A DNA stretch of 64,000 nt from Corbicula japonica. Lineage: Eukaryota; Mollusca; Bivalvia; Venerida; Cyrenidae. Shown here one piece after another: positions 58,001 through 64,000 of the stretch. The notes beneath the pieces were generated by a model. That model saw only the letters and a program-made list of their open reading frames with translations, made no database searches and had not been told where the DNA came from. Numbering within the stretch: position 1 is the first letter of the stretch; each line of letters starts with the position of its first letter. The stretch covers positions 4,712,001 to 4,776,000 of the forward strand of contig JAZAYU010000012.1 of assembly GCA_038501625.1 (NCBI GenBank), read 5' to 3'. The translations under genes were made by a program, and so were the position numbers.

Positions 58001-61000
58001 CCGGTCAAGAAAAGGTACATGATGACCTACTTTTCTGTTCATTTGAGCAAGCTAGGGGGTGCGGTGGGGTGGGGGGTGCTGGGGGGCGGTAGCACCTGCA
58101 CTACAGTGCTGAACCCAAATTTTTTTCCTTCAGAGATATCAAGGTGGGATTTCTTGGGCACACTAAGACACTCATATGTGATGTCAGATTTCATTTTGGA
58201 GTGAATTGGGAGACTTTGTGCACTTGATGAATTTTTGAAATTTCCGTCAGGTACGGACCTTACGAAAAATGTCAATTTGGATGATTTTTTCAGCGGCAAG
58301 ATTTCGCAATGAATGATGGTCCACTTTGAAGCTGGCATCACACCGGTCAAGAAAAGGTACATGATGACCTACTTTTCTGTTCATTTGAGCAAGCTAGGGG
58401 GTGCGGTGGGGTGGGGGGTGCTGGGGGGCGGTAGCACCTGCACTACAGTGCTGAACCCAAATTTTTTTCCTTCAGAGATATCAAGGTGGGATTTCTTGGG
58501 CACACTAAGACACTCATATGTGATGTCAGATTTCATTTTGGAGTGAATTGGGAGACTTTGTGCACTTGATGAATTTTTGAAATTTCCGTCAGGTACGGAC
58601 CTTACGAAAAATGTCAATTTGGATGATTTTTTCAGCGGCAAGATTTCGCAATGAATGATGGTCCACTTTGAAGCTGGCATCACACCGGTCAAGAAAAGGT
58701 ACATGATGACCTACTTTTCTGTTCATTTGAGCAAGCTAGGGGGTGCGGTGGGGTGGGGGGTGCTGGGGGGCGGTAGCACCTGCACTACAGTGCTGAACCC
58801 AAATTTTTTTCCTTCAGAGATATCAAGGTGGGATTTCTTGGGCACACTAAGACACTCATATGTGATGTCAGATTTCATTTTGGAGTGAATTGGGAGACTT
58901 TGTGCACTTGATGAATTTTTGAAATTTCCGTCAGGTACGGACCTTACGAAAAATGTCAATTTGGATGATTTTTTCAGCGGCAAGATTTCGCAATGAATGA
59001 TGGTCCACTTTGAAGCTGGCATCACACCGGTCAAGAAAAGGTACATGATGACCTACTTTTCTGTTCATTTGAGCAAGCTAGGGGGTGCGGTGGGGTGGGG
59101 GGTGCTGGGGGGCGGTAGCACCTGCACTACAGTGCTGAACCCAAATTTTTTTCCTTCAGAGATATCAAGGTGGGATTTCTTGGGCACACTAAGACACTCA
59201 TATGTGATGTCAGATTTCATTTTGGAGTGAATTGGGAGACTTTGTGCACTTGATGAATTTTTGAAATTTCCGTCAGGTACGGACCTTACGAAAAATGTCA
59301 ATTTGGATGATTTTTTCAGCGGCAAGATTTCGCAATGAATGATGGTCCACTTTGAAGCTGGCATCACACCGGTCAAGAAAAGGTACATGATGACCTACTT
59401 TTCTGTTCATTTGAGCAAGCTAGGGGGTGCGGTGGGGTGGGGGGTGCTGGGGGGCGGTAGCACCTGCACTACAGTGCTGAACCCAAATTTTTTTCCTTCA
59501 GAGATATCAAGGTGGGATTTCTTGGGCACACTAAGACACTCATATGTGATGTCAGATTTCATTTTGGAGTGAATTGGGAGACTTTGTGCACTTGATGAAT
59601 TTTTGAAATTTCCGTCAGGTACGGACCTTACGAAAAATGTCAATTTGGATGATTTTTTCAGCGGCAAGATTTCGCAATGAATGATGGTCCACTTTGAAGC
59701 TGGCATCACACCGGTCAAGAAAAGGTACATGATGACCTACTTTTCTGTTCATTTGAGCAAGCTAGGGGGTGCGGTGGGGTGGGGGGTGCTGGGGGGCGGT
59801 AGCACCTGCACTACAGTGCTGAACCCAAATTTTTTTCCTTCAGAGATATCAAGGTGGGATTTCTTGGGCACACTAAGACACTCATATGTGATGTCAGATT
59901 TCATTTTGGAGTGAATTGGGAGACTTTGTGCACTTGATGAATTTTTGAAATTTCCGTCAGGTACGGACCTTACGAAAAATGTCAATTTGGATGATTTTTT
60001 CAGCGGCAAGATTTCGCAATGAATGATGGTCCACTTTGAAGCTGGCATCACACCGGTCAAGAAAAGGTACATGATGACCTACTTTTCTGTTCATTTGAGC
60101 AAGCTAGGGGGTGCGGTGGGGTGGGGGGTGCTGGGGGGCGGTAGCACCTGCACTACAGTGCTGAACCCAAATTTTTTTCCTTCAGAGATATCAAGGTGGG
60201 ATTTCTTGGGCACACTAAGACACTCATATGTGATGTCAGATTTCATTTTGGAGTGAATTGGGAGACTTTGTGCACTTGATGAATTTTTGAAATTTCCGTC
60301 AGGTACGGACCTTACGAAAAATGTCAATTTGGATGATTTTTTCAGCGGCAAGATTTCGCAATGAATGATGGTCCACTTTGAAGCTGGCATCACACCGGTC
60401 AAGAAAAGGTACATGATGACCTACTTTTCTGTTCATTTGAGCAAGCTAGGGGGTGCGGTGGGGTGGGGGGTGCTGGGGGGCGGTAGCACCTGCACTACAG
60501 TGCTGAACCCAAATTTTTTTCCTTCAGAGATATCAAGGTGGGATTTCTTGGGCACACTAAGACACTCATATGTGATGTCAGATTTCATTTTGGAGTGAAT
60601 TGGGAGACTTTGTGCACTTGATGAATTTTTGAAATTTCCGTCAGGTACGGACCTTACGAAAAATGTCAATTTGGATGATTTTTTCAGCGGCAAGATTTCG
60701 CAATGAATGATGGTCCACTTTGAAGCTGGCATCACACCGGTCAAGAAAAGGTACATGATGACCTACTTTTCTGTTCATTTGAGCAAGCTAGGGGGTGCGG
60801 TGGGGTGGGGGGTGCTGGGGGGCGGTAGCACCTGCACTACAGTGCTGAACCCAAATTTTTTTCCTTCAGAGATATCAAGGTGGGATTTCTTGGGCACACT
60901 AAGACACTCATATGTGATGTCAGATTTCATTTTGGAGTGAATTGGGAGACTTTGTGCACTTGATGAATTTTTGAAATTTCCGTCAGGTACGGACCTTACG

Positions 61001-64000
61001 AAAAATGTCAATTTGGATGATTTTTTCAGCGGCAAGATTTCGCAATGAATGATGGTCCACTTTGAAGCTGGCATCACACCGGTCAAGAAAAGGTACATGA
61101 TGACCTACTTTTCTGTTCATTTGAGCAAGCTAGGGGGTGCGGTGGGGTGGGGGGTGCTGGGGGGCGGTAGCACCTGCACTACAGTGCTGAACCCAAATTT
61201 TTTTCCTTCAGAGATATCAAGGTGGGATTTCTTGGGCACACTAAGACACTCATATGTGATGTCAGATTTCATTTTGGAGTGAATTGGGAGACTTTGTGCA
61301 CTTGATGAATTTTTGAAATTTCCGTCAGGTACGGACCTTACGAAAAATGTCAATTTGGATGATTTTTTCAGCGGCAAGATTTCGCAATGAATGATGGTCC
61401 ACTTTGAAGCTGGCATCACACCGGTCAAGAAAAGGTACATGATGACCTACTTTTCTGTTCATTTGAGCAAGCTAGGGGGTGCGGTGGGGTGGGGGGTGCT
61501 GGGGGGCGGTAGCACCTGCACTACAGTGCTGAACCCAAATTTTTTTCCTTCAGAGATATCAAGGTGGGATTTCTTGGGCACACTAAGACACTCATATGTG
61601 ATGTCAGATTTCATTTTGGAGTGAATTGGGAGACTTTGTGCACTTGATGAATTTTTGAAATTTCCGTCAGGTACGGACCTTACGAAAAATGTCAATTTGG
61701 ATGATTTTTTCAGCGGCAAGATTTCGCAATGAATGATGGTCCACTTTGAAGCTGGCATCACACCGGTCAAGAAAAGGTACATGATGACCTACTTTTCTGT
61801 TCATTTGAGCAAGCTAGGGGGTGCGGTGGGGTGGGGGGTGCTGGGGGGCGGTAGCACCTGCACTACAGTGCTGAACCCAAATTTTTTTCCTTCAGAGATA
61901 TCAAGGTGGGATTTCTTGGGCACACTAAGACACTCATATGTGATGTCAGATTTCATTTTGGAGTGAATTGGGAGACTTTGTGCACTTGATGAATTTTTGA
62001 AATTTCCGTCAGGTACGGACCTTACGAAAAATGTCAATTTGGATGATTTTTTCAGCGGCAAGATTTCGCAATGAATGATGGTCCACTTTGAAGCTGGCAT
62101 CACACCGGTCAAGAAAAGGTACATGATGACCTACTTTTCTGTTCATTTGAGCAAGCTAGGGGGTGCGGTGGGGTGGGGGGTGCTGGGGGGCGGTAGCACC
62201 TGCACTACAGTGCTGAACCCAAATTTTTTTCCTTCAGAGATATCAAGGTGGGATTTCTTGGGCACACTAAGACACTCATATGTGATGTCAGATTTCATTT
62301 TGGAGTGAATTGGGAGACTTTGTGCACTTGATGAATTTTTGAAATTTCCGTCAGGTACGGACCTTACGAAAAATGTCAATTTGGATGATTTTTTCAGCGG
62401 CAAGATTTCGCAATGAATGATGGTCCACTTTGAAGCTGGCATCACACCGGTCAAGAAAAGGTACATGATGACCTACTTTTCTGTTCATTTGAGCAAGCTA
62501 GGGGGTGCGGTGGGGTGGGGGGTGCTGGGGGGCGGTAGCACCTGCACTACAGTGCTGAACCCAAATTTTTTTCCTTCAGAGATATCAAGGTGGGATTTCT
62601 TGGGCACACTAAGACACTCATATGTGATGTCAGATTTCATTTTGGAGTGAATTGGGAGACTTTGTGCACTTGATGAATTTTTGAAATTTCCGTCAGGTAC
62701 GGACCTTACGAAAAATGTCAATTTGGATGATTTTTTCAGCGGCAAGATTTCGCAATGAATGATGGTCCACTTTGAAGCTGGCATCACACCGGTCAAGAAA
62801 AGGTACATGATGACCTACTTTTCTGTTCATTTGAGCAAGCTAGGGGGTGCGGTGGGGTGGGGGGTGCTGGGGGGCGGTAGCACCTGCACTACAGTGCTGA
62901 ACCCAAATTTTTTTCCTTCAGAGATATCAAGGTGGGATTTCTTGGGCACACTAAGACACTCATATGTGATGTCAGATTTCATTTTGGAGTGAATTGGGAG
63001 ACTTTGTGCACTTGATGAATTTTTGAAATTTCCGTCAGGTACGGACCTTACGAAAAATGTCAATTTGGATGATTTTTTCAGCGGCAAGATTTCGCAATGA
63101 ATGATGGTCCACTTTGAAGCTGGCATCACACCGGTCAAGAAAAGGTACATGATGACCTACTTTTCTGTTCATTTGAGCAAGCTAGGGGGTGCGGTGGGGT
63201 GGGGGGTGCTGGGGGGCGGTAGCACCTGCACTACAGTGCTGAACCCAAATTTTTTTCCTTCAGAGATATCAAGGTGGGATTTCTTGGGCACACTAAGACA
63301 CTCATATGTGATGTCAGATTTCATTTTGGAGTGAATTGGGAGACTTTGTGCACTTGATGAATTTTTGAAATTTCCGTCAGGTACGGACCTTACGAAAAAT
63401 GTCAATTTGGATGATTTTTTCAGCGGCAAGATTTCGCAATGAATGATGGTCCACTTTGAAGCTGGCATCACACCGGTCAAGAAAAGGTACATGATGACCT
63501 ACTTTTCTGTTCATTTGAGCAAGCTAGGGGGTGCGGTGGGGTGGGGGGTGCTGGGGGGCGGTAGCACCTGCACTACAGTGCTGAACCCAAATTTTTTTCC
63601 TTCAGAGATATCAAGGTGGGATTTCTTGGGCACACTAAGACACTCATATGTGATGTCAGATTTCATTTTGGAGTGAATTGGGAGACTTTGTGCACTTGAT
63701 GAATTTTTGAAATTTCCGTCAGGTACGGACCTTACGAAAAATGTCAATTTGGATGATTTTTTCAGCGGCAAGATTTCGCAATGAATGATGGTCCACTTTG
63801 AAGCTGGCATCACACCGGTCAAGAAAAGGTACATGATGACCTACTTTTCTGTTCATTTGAGCAAGCTAGGGGGTGCGGTGGGGTGGGGGGTGCTGGGGGG
63901 CGGTAGCACCTGCACTACAGTGCTGAACCCAAATTTTTTTCCTTCAGAGATATCAAGGTGGGATTTCTTGGGCACACTAAGACACTCATATGTGATGTCA
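52065..64000. repeat. 342-bp satellite array, 34 full units plus a partial one
   Basis: Starts CACTTGATGAATTTTTGAAA at 52065 and repeats every 342 bp to the window end (for example 52157, 52499 ... 63785 for the same position). Units appear identical except for C to T at 53975. Each has a G-rich block, a CCAAATTTTTTTCCTTCAG stretch, and short open frames of 77 (+) and 107 (-) codons that recur unchanged only because the units do. The array continues beyond the window. Confidence 0.98.

Overview
The window is animal nuclear DNA: A+T-rich, intron-split genes with GT-AG splice sites, tRNA-derived SINE fragments, many short inverted-repeat elements and several satellites. The repeat types (GTCCGTCC-headed elements with internal tandem units that end in a small hairpin plus CTCTTG, and abundant foldback elements) are those I associate with molluscs. 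I infer a mollusc, probably a bivalve; no species can be named from the sequence alone.

Region 1 (1-35.6 kb, + strand) holds the last 22 coding exons of the glycogen debranching enzyme gene (AGL). The exons join in phase into 1,133 codons plus a stop at 35303-35305. They cover most of the 4-alpha-glucanotransferase half and all of the amylo-1,6-glucosidase half. The roughly 400 N-terminal residues lie upstream of the window. The introns are packed with repeats: a 4.35-kb array of 20-bp units, a 4.1-kb nest of three mobile elements that has split a duplicated copy of one AGL exon, a 2.2-kb element of the same class, a hAT-like element, a 25-bp minisatellite, and many copies of a roughly 240-bp TTAA-flanked element (called MITE-A here).

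Region 2 (35.6-41.7 kb) is intergenic and repeat-rich. Region 3 (41.79-43.78 kb, - strand) is a single-exon gene for an unrecognised 663-residue, low-complexity, probably disordered protein, convergent with AGL. Region 4 (43.8-52.06 kb) is intergenic, with foldback elements, a 20-bp and a 35-bp minisatellite and microsatellites; I find no convincing gene in it.

Region 5 (52.065 kb to the window end) is a satellite of 342-bp units: 34 full units and most of a 35th, almost without variation, each with a strong G-quadruplex motif. It runs off the window edge.

No multi-gene system is visible. The most notable things are the homogeneous 342-bp satellite, the tandem duplication of an AGL exon later broken by nested insertions, the shared architecture and insertion signature of the CTCTTG-ended elements, and the piggyBac-like signature of MITE-A.
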